NCBI GenBank assembly: GCA_949127695.1
Contig: CASBQH010000309.1
Span: forward strand, 1-9,665
Reading direction: 5' to 3'
Source: Synechococcales cyanobacterium PMM_0073
Lineage (GTDB): Bacteria; Cyanobacteriota; Cyanobacteriia; Elainellales; Elainellaceae
DNA: 9,665 nucleotides
The notes beneath the pieces were generated by a model. That model was not told where the DNA came from. It searched no databases and saw nothing but the letters and a program-made list of their open reading frames with translations. Shown in pieces: positions 1 to 6,619 of the stretch. A program made the translations under genes and the position numbers. Positions within the stretch are counted from its first letter, which is position 1; every line of letters begins with the position of its first letter.

Positions 1-633
1 GCTGCCCAGTCTCGCGTAGGTTTCGGCGTTGGGTTGCAGCGTCAGAGCTTTACGGTAGGCGCGTTCGGCAGCGTCAAACTGCTGCTGCTGCTGCCGCGAC
101 CGCCCCAAGATTAAATAGGCGGTCGCAGCCTCTGGCTCCAGCTGCTGGAGCGCGGCTTCGCAGGCTGTTGCTGCGCCTGCCCAGTCGCCAGCCCTACAGC
201 TAACCGTGCCTTGCTGAAGCTGAAAGCTGGCCTGCTCAAACCAGGAAATGGCGGCTCGCTTTTGGCGCGGCGGCTTGGGCGGCGGTGGAGGCGACGGGTT
301 GGGGCGGGTCGCCTGTTCGGTTAAAGCAATGGCCAGACGGTAGTAGCTGGCCGCAGATTCTAGCTCGCCCTGCTGCGTTAAGGCTTCAGCCAAATATTGA
401 TAGGTTTCACTGTCAGGATGCAGCACAGCCGCCTGCTGATAGGCGGCAACCGCCCGGTCTAAGCTGCCCTGTTCACGCCATCTGTGGCCGCTTTGCAGAT
501 ATTGCGCGGCAGTCTGGGGCTGCTGGCTAGAAGCAGTTTGGGGCTGCTGGCTAGAAGTAGATTCCCGGCTTAAGACAGCCAAATCCTGCTCGCTGAGGGA
601 ATCTGCTTTGCGGAAAACTTCGCTCCAATCCAT
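1..633 (-). CDS. TPR-repeat protein, partial (3' end cut by the window edge)
   Basis: The visible 211 N-terminal residues run off the left edge without a stop. Residues 42-107 contain TPR-like helical pairs with the usual A-x-x-x-Y-x-x-A spacing and a P at the repeat end (around AAYQQAAVLHPD). Residues 109-123 are a proline/basic linker (five consecutive P, then KPPRQKR). Residues 130-211 resume TPR-like repeats (AERAYRKALTLQPN). No signal peptide or catalytic domain is visible; if one exists it lies beyond the edge, as in the two upstream neighbours, where TPRs precede an enzyme domain. TPRs bind protein partners, so a scaffold or substrate-recognition role is likely but unproven. The ATG at 633 is chosen because it starts a plausible acidic, helical N-terminus (MDWSEVFRKAD). 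The frame stays open upstream to an ATG pair at 748-753, which would add 40 basic, low-complexity residues; neither start has a well-spaced ribosome binding site. Confidence 0.8.
   Translation of the reverse strand, partial: MDWSEVFRKADSLSEQDLAVLSRESTSSQQPQTASSQQPQTAAQYLQSGHRWREQGSLDRAVAAYQQAAVLHPDSETYQYLAEALTQQGELESAASYYRLAIALTEQATRPNPSPPPPPKPPRQKRAAISWFEQASFQLQQGTVSCRAGDWAGAATACEAALQQLEPEAATAYLILGRSRQQQQQFDAAERAYRKALTLQPNAETYARLGS
79..93 (-). repeat. Run of five identical CAG (Gln) codons
   Basis: Five consecutive CTG triplets on the plus strand read as five CAG glutamine codons at residues 181-185 of the partial TPR protein, in the turn between two predicted helices (RSRQQQQQF). All five codons are identical, so the tract is a potential triplet slippage site. 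It is short and may have no function. Confidence 0.75.
509..556. repeat. 24-bp tandem duplication inside the partial TPR gene
   Basis: Two adjacent 24-bp units (509-532 and 533-556) differ at one position only (a C/T change, silent in the protein). On the coding strand they encode the eight-residue unit SSQQPQTA twice, around residues 27-42, just before the first TPR. The near identity points to a recent slippage duplication that kept the reading frame and lengthened the linker. Confidence 0.9.
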
Positions 634-842
634 GAGTCCGCGCAGAAAGTGTCTCTGAACAGGGGATGACCTCCTCACAGATTTTTTGCTGGGAAGCGCA
701 ATTGCGGTGAATAAAGAGGTTCTGGAAGATGCGTGACGGAATGGGTTCATCATGGCAGAGCAGCGTTAGGCAATATTCTAGGTCAATCAGCAATTAGCAA
801 GAACAAAGAGGCGCGGAATTATTTTCTATAGAATAAAAAAGT
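634..842. other. Intergenic gap between the methyltransferase gene and the partial TPR gene
   Basis: This 209-nt stretch follows the methyltransferase stop codon. It holds a 10-bp perfect palindrome (TTCTATAGAA, 824-833) in an AT-rich patch about 10 nt past that stop, and an AGGAGG on the minus strand at 670-675. That AGGAGG lies 36 nt from the ATG at 633 and has no ATG, GTG or TTG at normal spacing after it, so it does not decide a start. No hairpin followed by a T-run is seen, so there is no evidence that transcription stops here. Part of the gap (634-753) would become coding if the upstream ATG of the TPR gene is used. No convincing -35/-10 pair was found. Confidence 0.6.
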
Positions 843-2894
843 CTAAGAATGAGATAAAGCAGGTAAATTAGATTTTGAATTAGAAGGATACAGAGTTTTG
901 GCTGGTTTTGCAACTATCTTTTTGGGCTTCGGCAATTTCAATTTCCGAACCATCACCTGATAATCCTGGTGAATGATCACCAGCTGCTGCTTGGCGGCTT
1001 CCAGAAACGCATTGATGCCACGATAGGTTTCCTGCCCCGGATGGCTGCTGTCAATCCACTGGTAGTCATCAAAAATTAAAATGCCGCCCACTTTTAATAG
1101 CCGCCAAGCCAGCTCCGCATCTCGCCGCACATGCTCAGCCAGGTGACAGCCATCAATATAGATGAAATCGTAGGTTTCGGACGGCAGTTTTGCTAAAACT
1201 TGGTGCGAATCGCCAATATGTTTGATTAGCTTCTGGGCTGAGCCGGTCAGCCGTAGGTTAGCTTCAAAGCTTTCTTGAAAAAATAGATCAATGCAGGTGA
1301 GTTTGGCCTGCGGATGCGTCAGCAGATGATCGAGCAGCCAGCAGGCCGACATGCCTTCAAAGCTGCCAATTTCTAAGCCATGCACCGGCTGATTCACATA
1401 GGTCTGAAGCTGGCTTTCCCAGGTGGCAATATTGTGGGTAAACCAGTCATGCGTAAACTGATAGTTGCGATAGGCCGCTGCCCGCCAGCCCCGCATCACA
1501 ATTGCCCCCTGATGCAGCTCAACGGCTGCTTCTAGCTCGCCTTGGTCGGCCAGCAAATTGCCTAGATGCGAGCAGAGCCAGTGATAGCCCGGATTTTGCT
1601 CAATTTGCCGCCGATGCTCGGCAATTTCCTGGTCGAGCCGCTTTTGAGCCGCCAGCATTTGCTCAGCCTGATACCGCAGCTCCAGCTGCTGAGGCCGATG
1701 CAGCAGCGCCAGACTGTAGAAGACTGTGGCGGCGGCAAATTGCTTATACTGCGACAGCCTGCCCGCCAGCTCCAGATAAAACTCAGGCTGACGATATTTG
1801 GCCTGGAGCGGGATATCACGGCGATAGGCCAAAATCGTCTGCTTCAAGCCAGCCTGCTCGGCCTGACGCCGCAGCGCCCGCCCCAGCCTCGGATAGACTG
1901 CTGCCATGTCATTTTGAATTTGCAGCGCCGCCAAAAATACCGCAACGGCCTTATCCCAGCGCTGTTGGTGCAGCAATACCTGACCCAGATAGTAGTAAGT
2001 CCAGGCAAAATCAGGATTGAGCTTGAGCGAACGATGGAGCGCCGCAAAAGCGGGCTGCCAGTTTTGCTGCATTAACAGCACGTAGCCCAAATTGTAATAA
2101 GCCCAAGACAGGTCAGGATTGAGCTGAACAGCGCGGTAGCAAACGGGCAGCGCCTTATCCCAATAGCGCAGCCGCATCAGCATTTCGCCCAGGCTAAAGT
2201 AGGCGGCGGCAAAGTTAGCATCCAGCTGAGTCGCCCGCCAATAGTAGGCCGCAGCAGGCTTGAACTGTTCAGCCCGCTCGGCCAGCTTGCCCAATCCATA
2301 GTGCGACTCGGCGTGATTGGGCTGGAGTTGCAGCACCTTTTGAAAAGACAGCTTGGCCGCCTGCCAGTTCTGCCGATAGGTTTCGGCCACCGCCAGGTTG
2401 TAATGCGCTTCGTAAAGATCGGGCTGGAGGCGAATCGCTCGCTGATAGCAGTCAATCGCTTCGGTCATTTTGTCCATTTGGATCAGCGCGTTGCCCAAAA
2501 TCATCTGGTTGCTGGGAGTCGCCCAAGACGGCTTTAGCACTACGGCTCGGTAGCGATAGGCAATTTCTTCGTGGCGCTGCCCCAGCTGAGCATAGATGCC
2601 AGCCAGACTGCGATGCGCCTCAGCGTCATTGGGTTCTAGCGCCAACGCCTGCTGATAGGTGGCAATTGCCGCTGGCCACTGACGCTGTTTGGCGCGTAGC
2701 GCTCCCAGGTCGGTATAGAGCCGCACCGGCTTCTTTGGCGGTTCAACTGAGCGGCTCTGCCAGATCACGGCTTCTCGAAACCAGCCCAGGCTCTGGAGCA
2801 AATAGCCCAGCGTCCGGCAGGCTTCGGCCAGCCCCACGCCAGTTTGCAGGGCTTGCTCGCAGGCCATCGTCGCATTGTCAAGCTGAGCAACCAT
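843..2894 (-). CDS. TPR protein fused to a class I SAM-dependent methyltransferase (Methyltransf_24-like)
   Basis: A 683-residue protein. Residues about 60-470 are TPRs, many close to consensus (AIATYQQALALEPNDAEAH; AIDCYQRAIRLQPDLYEAHYNL; WAYYNLGYVLL). Residues about 480-650 form a Rossmann-type methyltransferase: SAM-binding motif I as EIGSFEG (508-514), an acidic residue after the next strand (CIDLF, 534-538), then FIYIDGCH (577-584) with a following D592 and the LLKVGGILIFDDY segment (599-611). That IDG-H...D...GG...DD pattern is typical of Methyltransf_24 enzymes, which often methylate sugars or other small hydroxylated groups; the substrate here is unknown. The C-terminal tail (651-683) is basic and proline-rich (KLPKPKK). 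There is no signal peptide, so it should be cytoplasmic. The ATG at 2894 is used; a TTG lies immediately before it. No clear ribosome binding site is seen. The protein sits after the TPR-glycosyltransferase, suggesting both act on one product. Confidence 0.85.
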   Translation of the reverse strand: MVAQLDNATMACEQALQTGVGLAEACRTLGYLLQSLGWFREAVIWQSRSVEPPKKPVRLYTDLGALRAKQRQWPAAIATYQQALALEPNDAEAHRSLAGIYAQLGQRHEEIAYRYRAVVLKPSWATPSNQMILGNALIQMDKMTEAIDCYQRAIRLQPDLYEAHYNLAVAETYRQNWQAAKLSFQKVLQLQPNHAESHYGLGKLAERAEQFKPAAAYYWRATQLDANFAAAYFSLGEMLMRLRYWDKALPVCYRAVQLNPDLSWAYYNLGYVLLMQQNWQPAFAALHRSLKLNPDFAWTYYYLGQVLLHQQRWDKAVAVFLAALQIQNDMAAVYPRLGRALRRQAEQAGLKQTILAYRRDIPLQAKYRQPEFYLELAGRLSQYKQFAAATVFYSLALLHRPQQLELRYQAEQMLAAQKRLDQEIAEHRRQIEQNPGYHWLCSHLGNLLADQGELEAAVELHQGAIVMRGWRAAAYRNYQFTHDWFTHNIATWESQLQTYVNQPVHGLEIGSFEGMSACWLLDHLLTHPQAKLTCIDLFFQESFEANLRLTGSAQKLIKHIGDSHQVLAKLPSETYDFIYIDGCHLAEHVRRDAELAWRLLKVGGILIFDDYQWIDSSHPGQETYRGINAFLEAAKQQLVIIHQDYQVMVRKLKLPKPKKIVAKPAKTLYPSNSKSNLPALSHS

Positions 2895-3041
2895 CAATCA
2901 CAGTCCGGGCTATCCGGGCAGAAGGGAGAGCAAGCTGCATCCAGAATATGAATTGAGGAAATCTGGGTGATGCATCTCTGGGAGGATAGCAAGGTTTGCC
3001 AAAACCGACGCTTGATCAATGTAAAGTTTCTTTAACTTTTG
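2895..3041. other. Intergenic gap between the two TPR-enzyme genes, with a small inverted repeat
   Basis: In this 147-nt gap a short inverted repeat (AAAGTT / AACTTT, separated by 5 nt, 3023-3039) begins just past the glycosyltransferase stop. It is AT-rich and is not followed by a T-run, so it does not look like an intrinsic terminator. On the minus strand a weak TTAGCA...TACATT pair with a 16-nt spacer overlaps it and could be a promoter for the methyltransferase gene, but each box matches the consensus at only four of six positions. Nothing else recognisable is present. Confidence 0.4.
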
Positions 3042-5423
3042 CTAAAGTAAATTAGCCTGCTTCAAGGCATGTTTCAGCGCAGCTAAATCTAGCCAAATAT
3101 CTTCGATGAGCGGACTCGGATACATCAGCTGATGAATGGGCAGACAGCTTGGAGCCACGCCAGTAATCAAGTAGTGCTGTAGTCCGAGGTGATGGCTGAT
3201 CGCCCAGTAGTACTGCCGAATATAGCTGGGAGCCATTAACTCAATCACGGTCGTTCCGGGCGCGCAAAAAATGCTGTTGGTCAGGCCGCCTCCATGCGGT
3301 GCCACAATCACCTTGGCTTGGGCAAATAGCGTAATCTGCTCAGTCAGCGTTAACGCTTCTAGCTCAACCGCACGGAATCCCAGCGGCTCCAATAGCTCCA
3401 GCAGGGCAGCTTCATTCAGCAGACGCCGATGGTGTGCCCCCCGACGGCTAATGTAAAGCCGCTCATAGCAGGGCTGGCTAGAACTCACCAGCGGCAGAAA
3501 CTGCTGACGCAAAAACTCCAGTACCCAAGGCTCCACCCAGCCCAAATGTCCCGGAAAGGCGGGAGCAATGAGCCGCTCGGCCTGAATAAACGGATAGTGA
3601 TCCGCAGCCAAGATCTTGTGGTTGGGGACGCCCAGAATTCGCAGCGTCTGCCGCTGAAAATCAGCTTCGGCAGCATTGATCCAAAACCAGTCGATCTGGC
3701 TGAGGCTACGGCTGCGGCGCAATAGCTCAAGGCGCGGCAGAATATCCACCATCCAGTGAAAGTAGTTATGCCCTGAGAGTCCAGTTAAAACCGCGACATT
3801 GCCCGTAATCTGCGTAACGGGAATTTGCGGCAGGCGCACAGGCAGAGGTTTCTGCGAGCAGTCTGGCAACTGCCCCGGATATTCACGGCAGAGATCATGC
3901 AGCAGCACCTGATCAGCAGTCAGCACCCCCGTAGAATTAGCCACCATCCAGGGCGTTTGGTAGGGCGTGATCCAGGCTTGCCCCTGCGGAATTTCGGCTA
4001 CAAAATATTCAGATGGCGGAACACTAAGATGACTCGCCCGAACATGATAGACACCTAGCCCCAAGTGACGCTGCTCAAACCGAGCATTTAGCTTTTTCAA
4101 ACAAGGCTGACAGTTTAGCCCCGCACAGCTTGAACCCTCTACGGATTCGGCAGATATTGGCATAGGAACCAATCGAGCAGTATTAGTCAGATCAATTGAG
4201 GTATAAAAACAGGATTTCTGTTGACACCAGCTCTGAGTAGACAGCACAGATTTGAACAATGCAGGCTGTAAATCGGGTGAACTGTAGAGCGGCTGATCTG
4301 GCTGGCTGGGAGCTATCTCCAACCCACCAGTTTGTAACGCCTGCCGATAGCAAACAATCGCTTCTGACCAATGCTGCTGCTGCTCCAAAAGCTCCCCTAA
4401 GCTGCGGTAAAGGCGGGCATCTGGGCAGTCAGCCAGCGCCAGTCGATAGAGCATCAGCTTGGCGTTTGGGCGGTTTTGCTGCGCCAGACAATTGCCCAGC
4501 TTCAGATATAGCTCAATCTGAGGCTGAAGCCGCAGCGCTTGCTGATAGTAAGCTTCGGCCTGTTGAATCTGACTCTCGCCGCCATAGCGCATCAGCAGAT
4601 CTGCCAGCTTGGAATAGGTCTGAGCCAGATGGACAGCCAACTGCGGCTTCTGCATCACTCGGATCGATCGATCAAGCTGCCTGCTGCTTTCGTTACTGCT
4701 TTGCAACAGCGCCTGCAAAAACTGACCGCAGGCTTGACGAGCTAGCGTTAATTCATCGGTGGTTTGAAGCTGTGCCACCCAGTCACAAAATGCGTTAATC
4801 TGCGCCCGCTGCGGCCAGAGCGCCCGCCGAAAATGCTGGAACGCTGCCTCAACTTCCCCTAGTGCCAGCTGCGCTGATCCGACGGCAGCATGGGCTTCGC
4901 TCTGCTCAGGCTCTCGCACCAGCAGCTGATTCAGGCAATCGACTGCTGCCGTAATTTGCCCCTGCTGATACAGCAAGCAGCCCAAACCATAGCGAGCCGA
5001 GATCAAATCTGGCTGTAGCGCAATTGCCTGTCGATAGGCGGCGGCTGCCGCCGCTGGATCTGTCGCCGCCAAAACTTTAGCCAGATTTTCGTAGGACGCC
5101 GCCCAGTCTGGCTGAATCGCAATCGCCTGCTGATACAGCTGAATTGCCTGCTCGCGCTCTCCTCGCAAGGCCAGAACGCAAGCCAAGTTGTTGTAAGCCT
5201 GCACCGCATCGGGCTGCTGGGCAATCACCTGCTGATACTGCTCAATCGCCGCCTGATCGTTCCCCTGCTTTCCCAAGACAATCGCCAAGGCATGACGCGC
5301 TTGCCGGAACGCAGGAGATAGCTTAACAGCTTGCTGATAAGCCGCAGCCGCAGCCGACAGTTTACCCTGCTGCTGCAAAACATGGCCTAAATTGTAAGTA
5401 AGCTCTGAAATGCTCAGCTTCAA
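3042..5423 (-). CDS. TPR protein fused to a GT61-family (DUF563) glycosyltransferase domain
   Basis: A 793-residue protein expected to transfer a sugar from a nucleotide-sugar donor; acceptor and sugar cannot be read from the sequence. Residues 5-205 and about 265-365 are TPRs (AIEQYQQVIAQQPDAVQAYNNL; AIQLYQQAIAIQPDWAASYENL; AEAYYQQALRLQPQ). Residues 400-441 hold five cysteines (400, 405, 433, 438, 441). Residues about 530-760 match GT61/DUF563: GHNYFHWMVDILPRLELL (551-568), RLYISRR (655-661), and the hallmark VIVAPHGGGLTNSIFC (705-720), followed by TTVIELMAP. There is no signal peptide or membrane helix, so it is cytoplasmic. The start is TTG at 5423: an in-frame TGA lies at 5430-5432 and no ATG is near, so a non-ATG start is forced. 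It follows the RTX gene by 26 nt, which suggests co-expression and makes the RTX protein a candidate acceptor. A role in extracellular polysaccharide synthesis is the main alternative. Confidence 0.88.
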   Translation of the reverse strand: MKLSISELTYNLGHVLQQQGKLSAAAAAYQQAVKLSPAFRQARHALAIVLGKQGNDQAAIEQYQQVIAQQPDAVQAYNNLACVLALRGEREQAIQLYQQAIAIQPDWAASYENLAKVLAATDPAAAAAAYRQAIALQPDLISARYGLGCLLYQQGQITAAVDCLNQLLVREPEQSEAHAAVGSAQLALGEVEAAFQHFRRALWPQRAQINAFCDWVAQLQTTDELTLARQACGQFLQALLQSSNESSRQLDRSIRVMQKPQLAVHLAQTYSKLADLLMRYGGESQIQQAEAYYQQALRLQPQIELYLKLGNCLAQQNRPNAKLMLYRLALADCPDARLYRSLGELLEQQQHWSEAIVCYRQALQTGGLEIAPSQPDQPLYSSPDLQPALFKSVLSTQSWCQQKSCFYTSIDLTNTARLVPMPISAESVEGSSCAGLNCQPCLKKLNARFEQRHLGLGVYHVRASHLSVPPSEYFVAEIPQGQAWITPYQTPWMVANSTGVLTADQVLLHDLCREYPGQLPDCSQKPLPVRLPQIPVTQITGNVAVLTGLSGHNYFHWMVDILPRLELLRRSRSLSQIDWFWINAAEADFQRQTLRILGVPNHKILAADHYPFIQAERLIAPAFPGHLGWVEPWVLEFLRQQFLPLVSSSQPCYERLYISRRGAHHRRLLNEAALLELLEPLGFRAVELEALTLTEQITLFAQAKVIVAPHGGGLTNSIFCAPGTTVIELMAPSYIRQYYWAISHHLGLQHYLITGVAPSCLPIHQLMYPSPLIEDIWLDLAALKHALKQANLL

Positions 5424-5435
5424 GGCAGATCAAAC

Positions 5436-5464
5436 CCTATAGGGAGTAGTTAGGTGATTGTAAA
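5436..5464 (-). promoter_or_regulatory. Possible promoter for the TPR-glycosyltransferase gene, overlapping the end of the RTX gene
   Basis: On the minus strand TTTACA (5459-5464) and TATAGG (5436-5441) are separated by exactly 17 nt; they match sigma70-type -35 and -10 boxes at five and four of six positions. The -10 box sits inside a perfect palindrome, CCCTATAGGG (5435-5444). Transcription from here would start only a few nucleotides before the TTG start codon, giving an almost leaderless message, consistent with the absence of a ribosome binding site. This could equally be chance; read-through from the RTX gene is the simpler explanation. Confidence 0.25.
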
Positions 5465-6370
5465 GTCACTGGCGCTCAGATCGTTCAGATTAGCCTGCAT
5501 CTGGAACAAGGGCACATCTTTACCGCCCGGTGCATTGTAGTAAACAATGCCAGTATTGCGCTCGTAAATTAGCGTGGCGTTCACGACTTCAGCATCAATA
5601 TCGCGGACTATCGCAAAGTCTGTATCTCCCAGTTCGCTACCTAATCCAGAACCAGGTAACAAGGCGCTACTCAGTTCAATCCGGTCTTCACCCGGCCTGA
5701 AGTCAACAATTCGATCTAGACCGCCCGTGCGATTTGCGTCACGGCCAAATACAAAGGTATCTGCACCAAGGCCACCTTGGAGAAGATCACGGCCAGAACC
5801 GCCATCCAAAATGTCATCACCGCCGCCGCCTCTGAGAGTATCACTCTTGGCTCCACCGAACAGTGTATCATCGCCAGCGTTCCCGATCATCGTATCGTTA
5901 CCGTTGTCGCCAAAAATCGTGTCATTACCAGGGCCACCCATCAAGGTATCGTTGCCCTGATCGCCGCGAATGGTATCATCGCCGTCGCCACCAAAGACTA
6001 GATCAATCCCGTCGTTGGCGCTAATTGTGTCGTCGCCGCCACCGCCGAGCAGCGTATCGCCCTTTGCCCCGCCCCGGATGCTGTCGTTGCCGCCCCTGCC
6101 GCGAATCGTATCTTGGCCAGCGCCCCCTGAGAGATCGTCATCGCCAGCTGCGCCCGCAATATCGTCATCACCATCGTTACCGCTAATTTGAAAGATAGTA
6201 GTACTTCTGGGCTGACTGGCCTCAATTGAGTCATTTAGACTGCTGCCAGTGACTACAACGGGTGCGCCGGGCGCAGACTGAAACGCTTGGATCGCACCTT
6301 CCCCAATGATATTCAGTCCAAGTGGGCCAGCGGATATCTGTCCTGGATTCAACGAGATCAGTTCTGACAT
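5450..6370 (-). CDS. Small RTX (hemolysin-type) calcium-binding protein, likely secreted by the neighbouring type I system
   Basis: A 306-residue acidic protein without cysteine. Residues 1-63 are non-repetitive and have no Sec signal peptide. Residues 64-207 are sixteen consecutive nonapeptides of the form GGxGxDxux (GGDGDDTIR, GGPGNDTIF, GGGGDDILD), which fold as a calcium-binding parallel beta-roll outside the cell. Residues 208-306 form the C-terminal module that usually follows RTX repeats (DRIVDFRPGEDRIEL, then TLIYERNTGIVYYNAPGG) and ends in DLSASDFTIT, hydroxylated and hydrophobic residues as expected of an uncleaved type I secretion signal. No enzyme domain is present, so it is more likely a surface, adhesion or matrix protein than a toxin or hydrolase; this is inference. 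The ATG at 6370 is supported by AGGAGG four nucleotides upstream. The exporter genes lie just upstream, but a terminator separates them. Confidence 0.93.
   Translation of the reverse strand: MSELISLNPGQISAGPLGLNIIGEGAIQAFQSAPGAPVVVTGSSLNDSIEASQPRSTTIFQISGNDGDDDIAGAAGDDDLSGGAGQDTIRGRGGNDSIRGGAKGDTLLGGGGDDTISANDGIDLVFGGDGDDTIRGDQGNDTLMGGPGNDTIFGDNGNDTMIGNAGDDTLFGGAKSDTLRGGGGDDILDGGSGRDLLQGGLGADTFVFGRDANRTGGLDRIVDFRPGEDRIELSSALLPGSGLGSELGDTDFAIVRDIDAEVVNATLIYERNTGIVYYNAPGGKDVPLFQMQANLNDLSASDFTIT
5750..6181 (-). repeat. RTX nonapeptide block (16 x 27 bp)
   Basis: The block encodes residues 64-207 in an uninterrupted 27-bp register. Most units carry D at position 6 and G at positions 1, 2 and 4. 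The least regular are unit 5 and unit 13 (GGAKGDTLL and GGAKSDTLR, with K at the fourth position) and unit 7 (ANDGIDLVF, with A at the first). Units 5 and 13 share the rare GGAK start, which hints at internal duplication of a larger segment. The DNA is repetitive enough to be prone to recombination and assembly collapse. Confidence 0.9.
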
Positions 6371-6374
6371 ATTT

Positions 6375-6380
6375 CCTCCT
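6375..6380 (-). promoter_or_regulatory. Strong ribosome binding site of the RTX gene
   Basis: A perfect AGGAGG on the minus strand, followed by AAAT and then the ATG at 6370. It is the only consensus-strength site next to a start codon in this window, in contrast to the weak or absent sites before the TPR genes. This suggests the RTX protein is translated at a much higher rate than its neighbours. Confidence 0.85.
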
Positions 6381-6562
6381 GCAACTCAAGCATGGCGATA
6401 GCGATAGACGTATCAATTGCTCTAATGGTTTAGGGCAGTTTCTTGGATTAACGATTTTCAGACGCAAAGTTTAACATCAGAAACCAAATCTGAATCACAA
6501 AAACTGCTCTTTTTAGTGAATTAGTTTAGACTCAATTAAATTAACCGTAAGTCTAGCTCAGA

Positions 6563-6583
6563 TTTTTGATCTGGCATCAAAAA
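6563..6583. promoter_or_regulatory. Perfect inverted repeat upstream of the RTX gene, candidate operator
   Basis: TTTTTGAT and ATCAAAAA flank CTGGC, giving a perfect 8+8 bp dyad with a 5-nt centre. The stem is AT-rich and no T-run follows in either direction, so it is a poor terminator. Its size and symmetry suit a dimeric regulator. It lies about 195-215 nt upstream of the RTX start codon, between the hlyD terminator and the RTX gene. The regulator is unknown. Confidence 0.45.
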
Positions 6584-6619
6584 CTTCTGAGCAGAGAATT
6601 TCTAGATGACAGATGCTCT

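Noticed and set aside
551..793. An 80-codon minus-strand open frame between the methyltransferase gene and the partial TPR gene
   Set aside because: It begins with TTG, has no ribosome binding site, and its 3' part overlaps the TPR gene in another frame. The latter has clear TPR patterning and the former resembles nothing I recognise.
1502..2075. Two overlapping plus-strand open frames of about 170 codons
   Set aside because: They lie antisense to the TPR part of the methyltransferase gene and overlap each other. Their composition is that of antisense TPR codons, with no domain pattern.
3023..3039. Inverted repeat after the glycosyltransferase stop as a terminator
   Set aside because: The stem is only six mostly A-T pairs and no T-run follows on the minus strand.
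5750..6181. Regularly spaced repeats that at first sight resemble an array
   Set aside because: The 27-bp period is in frame and encodes RTX nonapeptides. There are no unrelated spacers, so it is not a CRISPR array.
5574..6191. Plus-strand open frames opposite the RTX gene rich in S, P and V
   Set aside because: They are the antisense reading of the GG-x-G-x-D codon repeats. The regular GC-rich 27-bp units keep several frames open by chance.
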